The notes under the pieces are model-generated. The model did no database searches and was not told where the DNA came from. It saw nothing but the letters and a program-made list of their open reading frames with translations. Both the position numbers and the translations under genes were made by a program. From Microbacterium ulmi (GTDB lineage Bacteria; Actinomycetota; Actinomycetes; Actinomycetales; Microbacteriaceae): a DNA stretch of 64,000 nt. The stretch covers positions 927,152-991,151 of the forward strand of contig NZ_JAAOZF010000001.1 in the NCBI RefSeq assembly GCF_011759705.1, written 5' to 3'. Of this stretch, positions 24,815 to 33,599 are shown in pieces; position 1 is the first letter of the stretch; every line of letters begins with the position of its first letter.

Positions 24815-25582
24815 GTGCTGCAGGTCTGGCCCCTCGAGGGCATCCCCGAAGTGAGGCCCGGCGATGACCTCACGGCGCTCATCGCGGATGCCGCTTGCCC
24901 GGCGCTCGCCGACGGCGACATCCTCGTCGTGACGTCGAAGATCGTCTCGAAGGCCGAGGGCCGCATCCTGCACGCGGACGACCGCGACGCGGCGATCGAC
25001 GCCGAGACCGTGCGGGTCGTGGCGTCACGCACCTCCCCGTCGGGCCACGTGACGCGCATCGTCGAGAGCCGGCTCGGGATCATCGCGGCCGCGGCAGGCG
25101 TCGATGCGTCGAACACTCCGCATGGGACGGTGCTGCTCCTCCCGGAGGACCCGGATGCCTCGGCCCGCGCGCTCGCGGCGGGTCTGCGGGAGCGGCTCGG
25201 CGTACGCGTCGGCGTCATCGTCTCCGACACGATGGGCCGCGCGTGGCGGGAGGGCCAGACCGATGCCGCGATCGGCGCGGGCGGCGTGCGCGTCTTCGAG
25301 GATCTGCGCGGGCAGACGGATGCCGAGGGCCGTCCCCTCGTCGTCACGATGCCGTGCGTCGCCGACGAGCTGGCGTCGGCGGCGGATCTCGTCAAGCGCA
25401 AGGCCGCGCGGCTGCCGATCGCGGTCGTGCGGGGCCGCGCCGAGCTGGTCGGCGATCTCGACCTGCCCGGCGCTCGCTCCATCATCCGGCCCGCCGAGCG
25501 GGACTTATTCCACACGGGATCTGCGGAGTCCTACGCCGAGGGGTTCGCGGCGGGCGCGGCATCCGTCTCCGCGCGCCCCTGA
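24815..25582 (+). CDS. cofE: Coenzyme F420-0:L-glutamate ligase
   Basis: GTP-dependent ligase of 255 residues that adds glutamate residues to F420-0 (FbiB N-terminal domain/CofE family). Signature segments include [16 protein letters not shown] at the N-terminus, [18 protein letters not shown], the metal-binding [19 protein letters not shown] and [18 protein letters not shown]. Mycobacterial FbiB carries an additional nitroreductase-like domain that is absent here. The GTG at 24815 was chosen because it yields the family N-terminus and follows the GNAT stop by 8 bases; an overlapping CTG is less likely. It implies that this organism makes the deazaflavin F420, but no other F420 gene is in the window. 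Confidence 0.93.
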   Translation: MLQVWPLEGIPEVRPGDDLTALIADAACPALADGDILVVTSKIVSKAEGRILHADDRDAAIDAETVRVVASRTSPSGHVTRIVESRLGIIAAAAGVDASNTPHGTVLLLPEDPDASARALAAGLRERLGVRVGVIVSDTMGRAWREGQTDAAIGAGGVRVFEDLRGQTDAEGRPLVVTMPCVADELASAADLVKRKAARLPIAVVRGRAELVGDLDLPGARSIIRPAERDLFHTGSAESYAEGFAAGAASVSARP

Positions 25583-25591
25583 CCGGCGACG

Positions 25592-26581
25592 TCAGTCCCC
25601 GGGGCGGAGCGTCGCGTTGCCGGCCGACACCGTGACGTCGACCGTGCTCTCGGCGCCGGGCGTCGAGCCGACGCGGTTGTCGAACCGGCCGGCCGAGACG
25701 TCGGACGACACGTCGTACCGGCCGTCGGGGACGGTCAGCGTGAGCGACCCCGCGCTCACGTCGACGGTGATCGTGCGCGGCTGCGCCCCCGTGAACGAGG
25801 CCACGAGGTCGCCCGCGCTCACCCCGAGGTCGGCGGTGCTCACGTCGGCGAGGTCGACGTCGGCGCGGCCCGCGCTGAGATCGACGGACACCGCGCGCGC
25901 CGAGCCGGAGAGCTCGGCGCGGCCCGCGCCGACCTCGAGCTGCACGTCGCCGAAGGCGCCGTCCGCCGTGATCTCGCCTGCCGAGATGCCCAGCTCTGCG
26001 TCGAGCGCCTCGAGGGACTCGGGAAGGCGGAGCACGGCATCCCCGCTTCCGCCGAACAGCCAGCCCGACCCGAAGAAGCGGGGCGAGCCGACCGTGAGCT
26101 CGTCGCCGTCCCGGCGCAGCGTCCAGCGGTCCGCGCCGACGGACGACGTGACCTGCAGCTCGGCCTCGTCGACGTCCGCGAACTCGATGCGCAGCGAGCC
26201 CGCCGCGAGATCGACGTCGAGCGCCTCGACGCCGCCGACCGCGAGCGTGCGCGTCGAGGTGTGAACGGATGCCGCGAACAGCGTCGAGACGACGGCCGAC
26301 CCGATCGTGCCGAGCAGGATGATCCCGCCGAACACGATGAGCAGGATCGCGATGACGCGCGACGACGAGCGGGGCTGCTCGGGACCGGGAACAGGCGGCT
26401 GCGGCCCGAGCGGACCCCGGGCTCCCTGGCCGGGCTGCTGCCCGTACGGGGCCTGTCCGTAGGGACCGGGCTGCCCGTAGGGCGCGCCGTACGGAGCCTG
26501 CTGTCCCGAGGGCGCGGGCTGTCCGTAGGGGACGGGAGCCCCGTACGGGGCGGGCGGCGGCGGGGTGACGGGGGTGCTCAT
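25592..26581 (-). CDS. DUF4097 beta-strand repeat membrane protein
   Basis: Protein of 329 residues. Residues 1 to about 70 are Pro/Gly/Tyr/Gln-rich with repeated PYGQP/PYGAP units, followed by a membrane helix (RVIAILLIVFGGIILLGTIGS, about 75-95). The exterior part is a long beta-helix-like domain of repeated SAG-x-L/V-x motifs typical of DUF4097 proteins. The ATG overlaps the stop of the response-regulator gene and has AGGAGA upstream. DUF4097 proteins often sit with envelope-stress two-component systems (compare LiaF/LiaG), so it may sense or answer cell-envelope stress through the adjacent kinase. Confidence 0.88.
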   Translation of the reverse strand: MSTPVTPPPPAPYGAPVPYGQPAPSGQQAPYGAPYGQPGPYGQAPYGQQPGQGARGPLGPQPPVPGPEQPRSSSRVIAILLIVFGGIILLGTIGSAVVSTLFAASVHTSTRTLAVGGVEALDVDLAAGSLRIEFADVDEAELQVTSSVGADRWTLRRDGDELTVGSPRFFGSGWLFGGSGDAVLRLPESLEALDAELGISAGEITADGAFGDVQLEVGAGRAELSGSARAVSVDLSAGRADVDLADVSTADLGVSAGDLVASFTGAQPRTITVDVSAGSLTLTVPDGRYDVSSDVSAGRFDNRVGSTPGAESTVDVTVSAGNATLRPGD

Positions 26582-27267
26582 GAGAGATCTCCTGACGGGG
26601 TGGCTGCGGCCGGCGGCTGACCGCCGTGGGCGATGTGGACGAGGGCGGCGAGCACGCGGCGGTTTCCCGACTCGTCCTGTTCGAGGTCGAGCTTCTGGAA
26701 CACGGCCGTGATGTGCTTCTCGACGCTTCCCTCGCTGATGTGAAGGGTCTTCGCGATGGCCTGGTTCGACTTGCCCTCCGCGATGAGTGCGAGCACCGTT
26801 CCTTCGCGATCGGTCAGGCGCTGCATCCGCTCGTCGCGTCCCCGGCGCCCGAGCAGCTGTGCGACGACCTCGGGGTCGAAGACGGTCGCACCGCCCGCGA
26901 TCGCCTCGACGGTCTCGACGAACTCGCCGACGTCTGCGACGCGGTCCTTGAGGAGATACCCGAGCGCGCCTCCGCGGCCCGCGATGAGCTCCGACGCGTA
27001 TCGCTCCTCGACGTACTGCGACAGCACGAGGACGGGCAGCTCGGCGCGTGCGGACCGCAGCCGCAGCGCGGCGCGGATGCCCTCGTCGGTGTGGGTCGGC
27101 GGCAGCCGCACGTCGAGGATGCACAGGTCGGGCGCGGTCGCGGCGACCTCCGCGTCGAGCTCCGCGGCATCCGGAAGCGCGCTGACCACCTCGTGGCCGG
27201 CATCCTCCAGCAGTCGCACGAGACCTTCGCGCAGCAGGACGGAGTCCTCGCAGATCAGAATGCGCAC
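26578..27267 (-). CDS. NarL/LuxR-type response regulator
   Basis: Transcription factor of 229 residues. The receiver domain has the acidic pair in LICEDSVLL, phosphoacceptor Asp52 in LCILDVRLPP, and the conserved Lys in YLLKDRVADV. The C-terminal LuxR-type helix-turn-helix reads LTDREGTVLALIAEGKSNQ and continues into HISEGSVEKHI. The GTG at 27267 has GGAGGTGAG about 8 bases upstream and overlaps the end of the kinase gene by 13 bases. It is phosphorylated by the kinase encoded just upstream and probably controls this operon. Confidence 0.94.
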   Translation of the reverse strand: MRILICEDSVLLREGLVRLLEDAGHEVVSALPDAAELDAEVAATAPDLCILDVRLPPTHTDEGIRAALRLRSARAELPVLVLSQYVEERYASELIAGRGGALGYLLKDRVADVGEFVETVEAIAGGATVFDPEVVAQLLGRRGRDERMQRLTDREGTVLALIAEGKSNQAIAKTLHISEGSVEKHITAVFQKLDLEQDESGNRRVLAALVHIAHGGQPPAAATPSGDLS

Positions 27268-28565
27268 GGCACGCTCACCTCCACCGAGGTCGGCCCGCCC
27301 ACGGGGCTGTCGAGGCGGATCTGCCCGCCGACGCCCAGCACGCGGTTGGAGAGCCCGTCGAGACCGCCGCCGGGCACGACGACGGCTCCGCCGACGCCGT
27401 TGTCCTCGACGCGGGCCCACAGGATCCCGCCTTCCCGCTGCCGCACGAGCACACGGCAGTCGGTCGCACGGGCATGCTTGGCGGCGTTCGTGAGCGACTC
27501 GGCGATGACGAAGTACACCGCAGCCTCGGCCGCGGGACCGCACCTCGTCGCGAGCCGCACGTCGAGGGTCACCGGGACGGGCGAGCGCGATGCGAGCGCC
27601 GAGAGGGCGGCATCCAGCCCCCGATCGTCGAGGACCGACGTGTGGATGCCGCGAGCCAGCTGCCGCAGCTCCGTGATCGCCGCCTTGGTCGACGTGTGTG
27701 CCTCGGCGATGAGCGCCTTCGCGGCCTCGGGGTCGGCGTCGATCTTCTGCTGAGCCATGCCGAGCGTCATGCCGACCGAGACGAGCCGCGGCTGGACGCC
27801 GTCGTGCAGATCGCGCTCGATGCGCGTGCGCTCGACGTCGGCCGCCCGTACGGCGCCGGCGCGCTGCACCTGCGACGTGCGGGCCTGCTCCGCGAGGAGG
27901 GCTTCACGCGACGGGACCATGATGGCGCGGGAGATGACCCCGTGCAGGATCGCAAGGCCGATGATCGCGGCCGCCGCGATCAGCGCAGAGAGGATGCCGA
28001 TCGGGATCGCCGCCGCGATGGGGACGTCGATGCCCGTGCGGAAGAGCCGCACCGAGGCGGCGTCCGCCGCGAACAGCGGCGCGAACGCGAGCACGACGCC
28101 CGATGCCAGGATGCCGACGAGGATCAGGACGATCCAGCCGAGGATCGTCGCGATCGCGGCATTGGCGACGCCGCGCCACACCGAGGGGTCGATCGCCTGC
28201 AGCCACAGCGTGCGCAGGAATCCGCCGAACCCGGGTCGTCCGCTCGTGCGCGGGCGGCGCGGCGGCAGTCCGAAGCCGTAGAGGCCGTCGACGCGCGCGG
28301 CCTCGAGCCAGCTGACGGCGAACAGCACATAGACGAGCGCGACGAGGAACAGGAGGCCGACGAGGAGGACGGGCAGCAGCCCGAACCCGAGCCCCACGAA
28401 CGTGAAGATCACCGTGAAGGCGACCGGTCCGACGACGCCGAGCGCCGCGAGCTGGAGGATCGCGCCGCCGACGCGCAGGGGCGACGCGATGCGCGCGTCC
28501 GGGGCGTCCGGCGGGCTCGGCGCGGGCGCCGGCACGGCGGGAGGAGGGGCGGAGGCTGTGGTCAT
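27255..28565 (-). CDS. Sensor histidine kinase, HisKA_3 (NarX/LiaS-like) family
   Basis: Membrane kinase of 436 residues. A Pro/Ala-rich cytoplasmic N-terminus is followed by a sensor region with about four to five helices between residues 30 and 215. The dimerisation/phosphoacceptor helix contains ERTRIERDLHDGVQ (His is the phosphorylated residue). The C-terminal ATPase domain shows ESLTNAAKHARATD (N box) and VEDNGVGGA (G1 box). A large extracytoplasmic sensor is absent, so it may sense events in the membrane. TACCGT precedes the ATG by 6 bases. It forms an operon with the response regulator and the DUF4097 protein. Confidence 0.94.
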   Translation of the reverse strand: MTTASAPPPAVPAPAPSPPDAPDARIASPLRVGGAILQLAALGVVGPVAFTVIFTFVGLGFGLLPVLLVGLLFLVALVYVLFAVSWLEAARVDGLYGFGLPPRRPRTSGRPGFGGFLRTLWLQAIDPSVWRGVANAAIATILGWIVLILVGILASGVVLAFAPLFAADAASVRLFRTGIDVPIAAAIPIGILSALIAAAAIIGLAILHGVISRAIMVPSREALLAEQARTSQVQRAGAVRAADVERTRIERDLHDGVQPRLVSVGMTLGMAQQKIDADPEAAKALIAEAHTSTKAAITELRQLARGIHTSVLDDRGLDAALSALASRSPVPVTLDVRLATRCGPAAEAAVYFVIAESLTNAAKHARATDCRVLVRQREGGILWARVEDNGVGGAVVVPGGGLDGLSNRVLGVGGQIRLDSPVGGPTSVEVSVPCAF

Positions 28566-28571
28566 GCCTCC

Positions 28572-28577
28572 ACGGTA
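28572..28577 (-). promoter_or_regulatory. -10 hexamer of the two-component operon (probable leaderless start)
   Basis: TACCGT on the minus strand at -12 to -7 of the ATG at 28565. GGAGGC fills the 6-base gap but is too close to act as a normal ribosome-binding site. Confidence 0.45.
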
Positions 28578-28639
28578 GGACTCGGCATCCGCCCGCGCCC
28601 CAGGGGCGGCCGGACACTTGTCTTCGGGTTATCCCCCTG

Positions 28640-30376
28640 TCAGCGCCCGCTCACGTTGCCGAACAGGCGCGCGATCGGGGCGAGGACGAGCGGTCGCGCC
28701 GCGACCCACGCGCCCGCGATGATGAGCATCGAGAGCGAGAAGATCCAGAACCCGGCCCAGTTGTCGGCGTAGGCCGTCGGGTCGACGGAGCCCTGCGCCG
28801 CGTACATGTGGTTCAGATTGCGCAGCGCCCCCGTCGCGAACACGAGCACGACGTGCACGAAGATGAACAGCACGAAGTAGATCATCACGGGGAAGTGCAC
28901 GGCGCGCGCCCACTCGACCGGATAGGCCCTGTTGAGCGCCTTCGCGTTCTGCGGCCACAGCTTCGTCATGCGCGCCCCCGTGACCGCGGCGAGCGGAGCC
29001 GCGAGGAACACGGTGCTGAAGTAGGCGAGCTGCTGCAGTGCGTTGTAGTTGACCCACCCGTTCTCGGTCGGCCAGTCGAGCGACACGTACTGCAGGGCCG
29101 CGCTGACGGCGTTGGGGAAGACCTCCCACGACGTCGGCACGATCCGCATCCACTGCCCCGTCGCGAACAGCAGCACGACGAAGACGATGCCGTTGACGAG
29201 CCACAGGATGTCCAGGCCCTGGTGGAACCACAGCGCGAGGCTGATCTTCCCCTTGGGGGTGCGCCTGGGCGTCCAGAACACCGCCGGCCGCTTCTCCGTG
29301 CGCACCTGCAGACCGGACCGGATGATCAGGACCATGAGGAAGACGTTGAAGAAGTGCTGCCAGCCGATCCACGCGGGGATGCCGACGGGCGCCGCCTCCG
29401 GCAGGTGATACTCGCCCGGGAAGGCCGCGAGGAAGTCCCGCATGACGTCGAGGCTCAGCAAGAACCTGACGAGCAGCACCGCCATGCCCGCGGCGAACAG
29501 GAGCCCGCCGCCGCCCACGATGACGGCGCCGGCCCACTGCAGCCTCGTGAACGGCCCGATGCGCGTGGGCTCGGGCGTGCGGGCCGGGCGCTCGAAGGCG
29601 GCCTTCCCAGGCCACACGGTCCGCGGGACGGTCAGCGGGGGACGGTCGGCGAGCGTCACGGCGGTGGATGCCGCGGCCTGCCCGCTCGGCCGAGGTGTCA
29701 GTCCTTGTCGCCTCGCGACCCCGGAAGCGGCAGAGTCCGCCACCTCCGCAGTGGGCACGGCAGGCGCCGGTGTCGCTTCTTGTCGCCTCGCGACCCCCGA
29801 AGCGGCAGAACGTGCCACTTCGGCCTCGGCGAAGGGAGGCGTGCGGGCGGGGGCGGATCCGGCGGGCGGCCACGGTTCCCCTCCGGCGACGCGGGGGAGC
29901 CCGCGGCGCAACGGTGCGCCCGACGCCGAGATCTGGGATGCTGCCGCCGCAGGGGCGGTCGCGGCATCCGTCACCGTCAGGCCCGCCGCCGTCGGCGACG
30001 CCTGTTCCGGTGCGCGCGCGGGCTCAGCGCCGCCGGGGGTCGATGTGACCAGGGCAGCGGCGGCGAACGCCGCGACCTCGCGGGCAGGCGGCCAGGGCTC
30101 GGCCCCGGGTGTGCGCGGCAGCCCGCGGCGGATCGGCCGCGAGGCGAGGGCGGGTGACGCCCCGGCGGGCGACACGACCGCGCGCGACGCCTCGGGCGGG
30201 GCAGCGTCCACAGGCGAGGCGACGGCGGGTGCGGGGATGGCGGCGTCGGCACGCCCGCGGGACGCGGCATCCGGAGCAGTCGCTGCTCCGGCGGGCGCCT
30301 CTCCCCCGGGCGGCCACGGTTCGCCGCCGGGTCGACGCGGGAGCCCGCGGCGCACCGAACGCCCGTACGTCGCCAT
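28640..30376 (-). CDS. Cytochrome b/b6-domain protein with long repeat-bearing N-terminus
   Basis: Membrane protein of 578 residues. Residues 1 to about 270 are Ala/Pro-rich and probably disordered, with RRGLPRxxGxEPWPP at 9-23, 83-97 and 157-171 (exactly 74 residues apart) and SAASGVARRQ at 190-199 and 215-224. The C-terminal 300 residues form a Ni,Fe-hydrogenase/formate-dehydrogenase-type cytochrome b with about five helices. Candidate haem histidines lie in WIGWQHFFNVFLM, LALWFHQGLDIL and ARAVHFPVMIYFVLF. The ATG at 30376 lies 7 bases after the etfA stop, so it is likely to receive or pass electrons with the flavoprotein (inference). I know no characterised homologue with this N-terminus. 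Confidence 0.85.
   Translation of the reverse strand: MATYGRSVRRGLPRRPGGEPWPPGGEAPAGAATAPDAASRGRADAAIPAPAVASPVDAAPPEASRAVVSPAGASPALASRPIRRGLPRTPGAEPWPPAREVAAFAAAALVTSTPGGAEPARAPEQASPTAAGLTVTDAATAPAAAASQISASGAPLRRGLPRVAGGEPWPPAGSAPARTPPFAEAEVARSAASGVARRQEATPAPAVPTAEVADSAASGVARRQGLTPRPSGQAAASTAVTLADRPPLTVPRTVWPGKAAFERPARTPEPTRIGPFTRLQWAGAVIVGGGGLLFAAGMAVLLVRFLLSLDVMRDFLAAFPGEYHLPEAAPVGIPAWIGWQHFFNVFLMVLIIRSGLQVRTEKRPAVFWTPRRTPKGKISLALWFHQGLDILWLVNGIVFVVLLFATGQWMRIVPTSWEVFPNAVSAALQYVSLDWPTENGWVNYNALQQLAYFSTVFLAAPLAAVTGARMTKLWPQNAKALNRAYPVEWARAVHFPVMIYFVLFIFVHVVLVFATGALRNLNHMYAAQGSVDPTAYADNWAGFWIFSLSMLIIAGAWVAARPLVLAPIARLFGNVSGR
29704..29809. repeat. Two near-identical 31-bp direct repeats inside the cytochrome b gene
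   Basis: Copies at 29704-29734 and 29779-29809 differ by one base and are offset by 75 bases. They share the core TGTCGCCTCGCGACCCC and encode the two SAASGVARRQ segments on the minus strand. Confidence 0.75.
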
Positions 30377-30383
30377 GCCCGGT

Positions 30384-31352
30384 CTACGCCTTCTTCGCTT
30401 CGAGCGCCGCGATGAGCTGGGGCACGACCAGGAACAGGTCTCCGACGACGCCGAAGTCCGCGATGTCGAAGATCGGGGCGTCCGCGTCCTTGTTGATCGC
30501 GATGATCGTCTTGGCCGTCTGCATGCCCGCCTTGTGCTGGATCGCGCCCGAGATGCCGAGCGCGACGTACAGCTGCGGCGACACCGACACCCCCGTCTGG
30601 CCGACCTGGTACGAGTACGGCACGTACCCCGCGTCGACCGCGGCGCGCGACGCGCCGACGGCTGCGCCGAGCGCGTCCGCGAGCTGCTCGACGAGTGCGA
30701 ACTGCTCTTGGGAGCCGAGCCCGCGTCCGCCCGAGACGACCTTCGCGGCACCGCGCAGTTCGGGGCGCGACGAGGTGACGGCCGCCGCATCGACCGAGTC
30801 GACGGATGCCGCAGGCTTGCCGGATGCCGTCACGGCGACGTCCTGGACGACGAGCGGCTGCGCCTGCGCACGAGCGTCGATCGAGCCCTGCCGCACCGTG
30901 ATGACGGGAGCGCCGAAGGTGACCGCGGAGTCGACGTTGTACGCCCCGCCGTACACGGAGTGGTGCGCGACGACGCCCTCGGCATCCCGTGAGACGCCCA
31001 CGGCGTCGACCGCGAGGCCCGAGCGCGTGCGCGCGGCGAACCTGCCGGCGACCTCGCGACCCTCGACGGAGTGCGACACGAGGATCGCGTCGGGCTGCAC
31101 GAGCACGGCGGCGGACTGCAGCGCGTCGACGGCAGGCACCGTCAGCCCCGCGCCGGGCGCGGCCACGAGCACGGCGGCGGCTCCGAGGCGTGCCGCCTCG
31201 GCGGGGAGGTCTGCCGAGTCGGTCACGATGAGAGCGACCGGCGTGCCGACGCCCGCGGCAGCGCCGAGCAGACCCGCCGAGCTCTTCGCGAGCTCGCCGT
31301 CCGGTGCGACGTCCAGCAGGACCAGGATCGAGTCCGCAGCGAAGTCAGTCAT
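30384..31352 (-). CDS. etfA: Electron transfer flavoprotein subunit alpha
   Basis: Alpha subunit of 322 residues that binds FAD and carries electrons from acyl-CoA dehydrogenases. The N-terminal half is the ETF fold ([19 protein letters not shown]). The C-terminal FAD-binding half has the signature [39 protein letters not shown] and a final [20 protein letters not shown] segment. It follows etfB after 10 bases and precedes the cytochrome b gene by 7, so the three form one operon. The acyl-CoA dehydrogenase at 33600-34757 is a plausible electron donor. Confidence 0.95.
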   Translation of the reverse strand: MTDFAADSILVLLDVAPDGELAKSSAGLLGAAAGVGTPVALIVTDSADLPAEAARLGAAAVLVAAPGAGLTVPAVDALQSAAVLVQPDAILVSHSVEGREVAGRFAARTRSGLAVDAVGVSRDAEGVVAHHSVYGGAYNVDSAVTFGAPVITVRQGSIDARAQAQPLVVQDVAVTASGKPAASVDSVDAAAVTSSRPELRGAAKVVSGGRGLGSQEQFALVEQLADALGAAVGASRAAVDAGYVPYSYQVGQTGVSVSPQLYVALGISGAIQHKAGMQTAKTIIAINKDADAPIFDIADFGVVGDLFLVVPQLIAALEAKKA

Positions 31353-31362
31353 TGGCGGTCCC

Positions 31363-32139
31363 CTACGCGAGACGGTTCTGGATGAGGAAGTCCGCGAGCT
31401 GCTCGCCCGCATCGCCCTCGTCGACGATCTTGACGCCGGCGGCGCGCGGCGGCTTCTCCGAGAGCCCGATGACGATCGAGCGCGCGGCATCCGGGTCGTC
31501 CGCCTCCACGCCGAGATCGGCGAGCGACAGCGTCTCGAACGGCTTCTTCTTGGCCGCCATGATGCCCTTGAAGTTGGGGAAGCGGGCATCGGGCAGCGCC
31601 TCCGTGATCGAGACGACCGCGGGAAGCGGCGCCGAGACCCGGATCGACGCGCCGTCAGACCCACGGATGCCGGAGACGCCCGTCTCGGTGATCTCGACGG
31701 CGGAGAGAGCCGTCGCGGCGGGCACGTCGAGCAGCTCCGCGAGCATCGCGGGCAGCACGCCGCCCGAGCCGTCGGTGGAGAGGTTGCCGCCGATCACGAG
31801 ATCGAACCCGATGCGCTTCAGCGCGGCCGCGAGCACCTCCGCCGTGAGCCCCAGGTCGGCGCCGAGCAGCGCCTCGTCGACGATGTGGACAGCGGATGCC
31901 GCGCCCATCGCGAGTCCCTTGCGCACCGTCGCGGCGGCCGACTCGGGACTCATCGAGAGCACGACGACCTCGGTTCCCGCGTTCTTGTCGGCGTAGCTCA
32001 GCGCGACCTCGAGCGCGCGCTCGCCGATCTCGTCGAGCACCGTCTCCGACGCCCCGCGATCCGCGAGCCCCGTCTCGAGGCTCAGCTTGCGGTCGCCGTA
32101 GGTGTCCGGGACCTCCTTGACCAGGACGACGATCTTCAT
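31363..32139 (-). CDS. etfB: Electron transfer flavoprotein subunit beta
   Basis: Beta subunit of 258 residues; binds AMP and forms the heterodimer with EtfA. It shows the family start [19 protein letters not shown], the recognition-loop region [15 protein letters not shown], and [21 protein letters not shown]. The ATG at 32139 has AAGGAG about 10 bases upstream. A possible -10 (TAGACT, 32171-32166 on the minus strand) precedes it with a leader of about 20 bases. The operon is divergent from a MarR-type regulator gene that could control it. Confidence 0.95.
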   Translation of the reverse strand: MKIVVLVKEVPDTYGDRKLSLETGLADRGASETVLDEIGERALEVALSYADKNAGTEVVVLSMSPESAAATVRKGLAMGAASAVHIVDEALLGADLGLTAEVLAAALKRIGFDLVIGGNLSTDGSGGVLPAMLAELLDVPAATALSAVEITETGVSGIRGSDGASIRVSAPLPAVVSITEALPDARFPNFKGIMAAKKKPFETLSLADLGVEADDPDAARSIVIGLSEKPPRAAGVKIVDEGDAGEQLADFLIQNRLA

Positions 32140-32213
32140 GCTTCTCCGCTCCTTCGTCGGCTTCGAGTCTATTGAGGGGTCCGCGCCGCCGCAGTCGGGA
32201 GTGGGAAACCGAC

Positions 32214-32219
32214 TACCGT
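32214..32219 (+). promoter_or_regulatory. -10 hexamer of the MarR-type gene
   Basis: TACCGT followed by a leader of about 20 bases carrying GGGAGG (32233-32238) before the GTG at 32245. On the other strand TAGACT (32166-32171) could serve etfB, so 32140-32244 is a divergent promoter region. Confidence 0.4.
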
Positions 32220-32244
32220 GGTCAGCGACGGCGGGAGGTGCGTT

Positions 32245-32781
32245 GTGGCTCGTGTGAGACGACTCGCCATCGACCCGATCGCCGAGGCGAAGCGGCAGTG
32301 GAGTGCGCACGGGTGGACGGATGCCGCATCCGGCATGACCGTCGTCACCTCGATCATGCGCGCGCACCAGCTCATGCTCGCGCGCGTCGACGAGACGCTC
32401 CGCCCCTTCGGCCTGAGCTTCGCGCGCTACGAGCTGCTGACGCTGCTGAGCTTCACGCGCGAGGGGCGGATGCCGATGGCCTCGGCATCCGCTCGCCTGC
32501 AGGTGCATCCGACGAGCGTCACGAACACGGTCGACCGGCTCGAGGCGGCGGGGCTCGTGCGGCGCGAGCCGCATCCCGACGACGGCCGGGCGACGCTCGT
32601 CGTGCTGACGGAGGCGGGGCGAGACCTCGCGCAGCGCGCGACGGCGGCGCTCAACGCCTCCGTGTTCGAGGCGCCCGGGCTCACGGCGGACGACGCGGAC
32701 GAGCTCGTCGCGATCATCGCGCGCCTGCGCCGGGATGCCGGCGACTTCGCCGATCCGCGGCCCGCGCCCGACCCGCTGTGA
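32245..32781 (+). CDS. MarR family transcriptional regulator
   Basis: Winged-helix regulator of 178 residues. The DNA-binding region includes ARYELLTLLSFTREGRMPM, the recognition helix around ARLQVHPTSVTNTVDRLEAAGLV and the wing VRREPHPDDGRATLVVLT. The GTG at 32245 is preferred because GGGAGG lies six bases upstream; an in-frame GTG at 32218 lies inside the promoter. It is divergent from etfBA and convergent with the enoyl-CoA hydratase gene, so acyl-CoA- or electron-transfer-related control is plausible but not shown. Confidence 0.93.
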   Translation: MARVRRLAIDPIAEAKRQWSAHGWTDAASGMTVVTSIMRAHQLMLARVDETLRPFGLSFARYELLTLLSFTREGRMPMASASARLQVHPTSVTNTVDRLEAAGLVRREPHPDDGRATLVVLTEAGRDLAQRATAALNASVFEAPGLTADDADELVAIIARLRRDAGDFADPRPAPDPL

Positions 32782-32784
32782 CGC

Positions 32785-33561
32785 TCACCGGTTCGTGAAC
32801 TCGGGCGGGCGCTTCTCGCGGAACGCGGCCATGCCCTCCTTCTGGTCGACAGTGTCGAACAGCGACGCGAAGACGTGGCGCTCGAGGCGCAGGCCCTCGG
32901 CGAGGCTCGTCTCGAGCGCGGCGTCGAGCGAGGCCTTGGCCGCGTACACGGAAGGGAGCGACTTCGACGCGATCGTCTCGGCCACCGTCGCGGCCTCTGC
33001 GCGCAGGTCGGCCGCGGGGACGACGCGCGAGACGAGTCCCGCGCGCTCCGCCTCCTCCGCACCCATCAGCCGGCCCGTCAGCACGAGCTCCGCGGCCTTG
33101 TAGTAGCCGACGGCGCGCACGAGCCGCTGCGTTCCGCCCATGCCCGGGATGACGCCGAGGTTGATCTCGGGCTGACCGAACGTGGCGGTGTCGGCCGCGA
33201 GGATGATGTCGCACATCATCGCCAGCTCGCACCCGCCGCCGAGCGCGTAGCCTGCGACAGCGGCGATGACGGGCGTGCGGACCGCCGCGAACCGCGCCCA
33301 TCCGCCGAAGTGGTCGCCCATGACCATGTCCAGGCTCGACTTGCCTTCCATCTCTTTGATGTCGGCACCGGCCGCGAAGGCGCGCTCCGAGCCCGTCACC
33401 ACGATCGCGCCGACCCCCTCGTCGGCGTCGAAGGACTCGGCCGCAGCGACGACGTCGCGCATCACCTGCGAGTTGAGCGCATTGAGCGCTTCGGGGCGGT
33501 TGATCGTGATCCAGCCGACGCGTGCGCGCGTCTCGACGAGGATCGTCTCGTAGTCGGTCAT
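32785..33561 (-). CDS. Enoyl-CoA hydratase/isomerase family protein
   Basis: Crotonase-fold enzyme of 258 residues that hydrates trans-2-enoyl-CoA in beta-oxidation or branched-chain acyl-CoA breakdown. The oxyanion-hole segments are [12 protein letters not shown] and [13 protein letters not shown]. The two catalytic glutamates of true hydratases fit positions in [12 protein letters not shown] and [13 protein letters not shown]. The ATG at 33561 gives the usual family N-terminus ([21 protein letters not shown]). The gene is 38 bases downstream of the acyl-CoA dehydrogenase gene on the same strand, consistent with sequential reactions. Confidence 0.94.
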   Translation of the reverse strand: MTDYETILVETRARVGWITINRPEALNALNSQVMRDVVAAAESFDADEGVGAIVVTGSERAFAAGADIKEMEGKSSLDMVMGDHFGGWARFAAVRTPVIAAVAGYALGGGCELAMMCDIILAADTATFGQPEINLGVIPGMGGTQRLVRAVGYYKAAELVLTGRLMGAEEAERAGLVSRVVPAADLRAEAATVAETIASKSLPSVYAAKASLDAALETSLAEGLRLERHVFASLFDTVDQKEGMAAFREKRPPEFTNR

Positions 33562-33599
33562 GGCTCCCATCGTGTCATCGTCTCGATCCCGCGAGTGGC

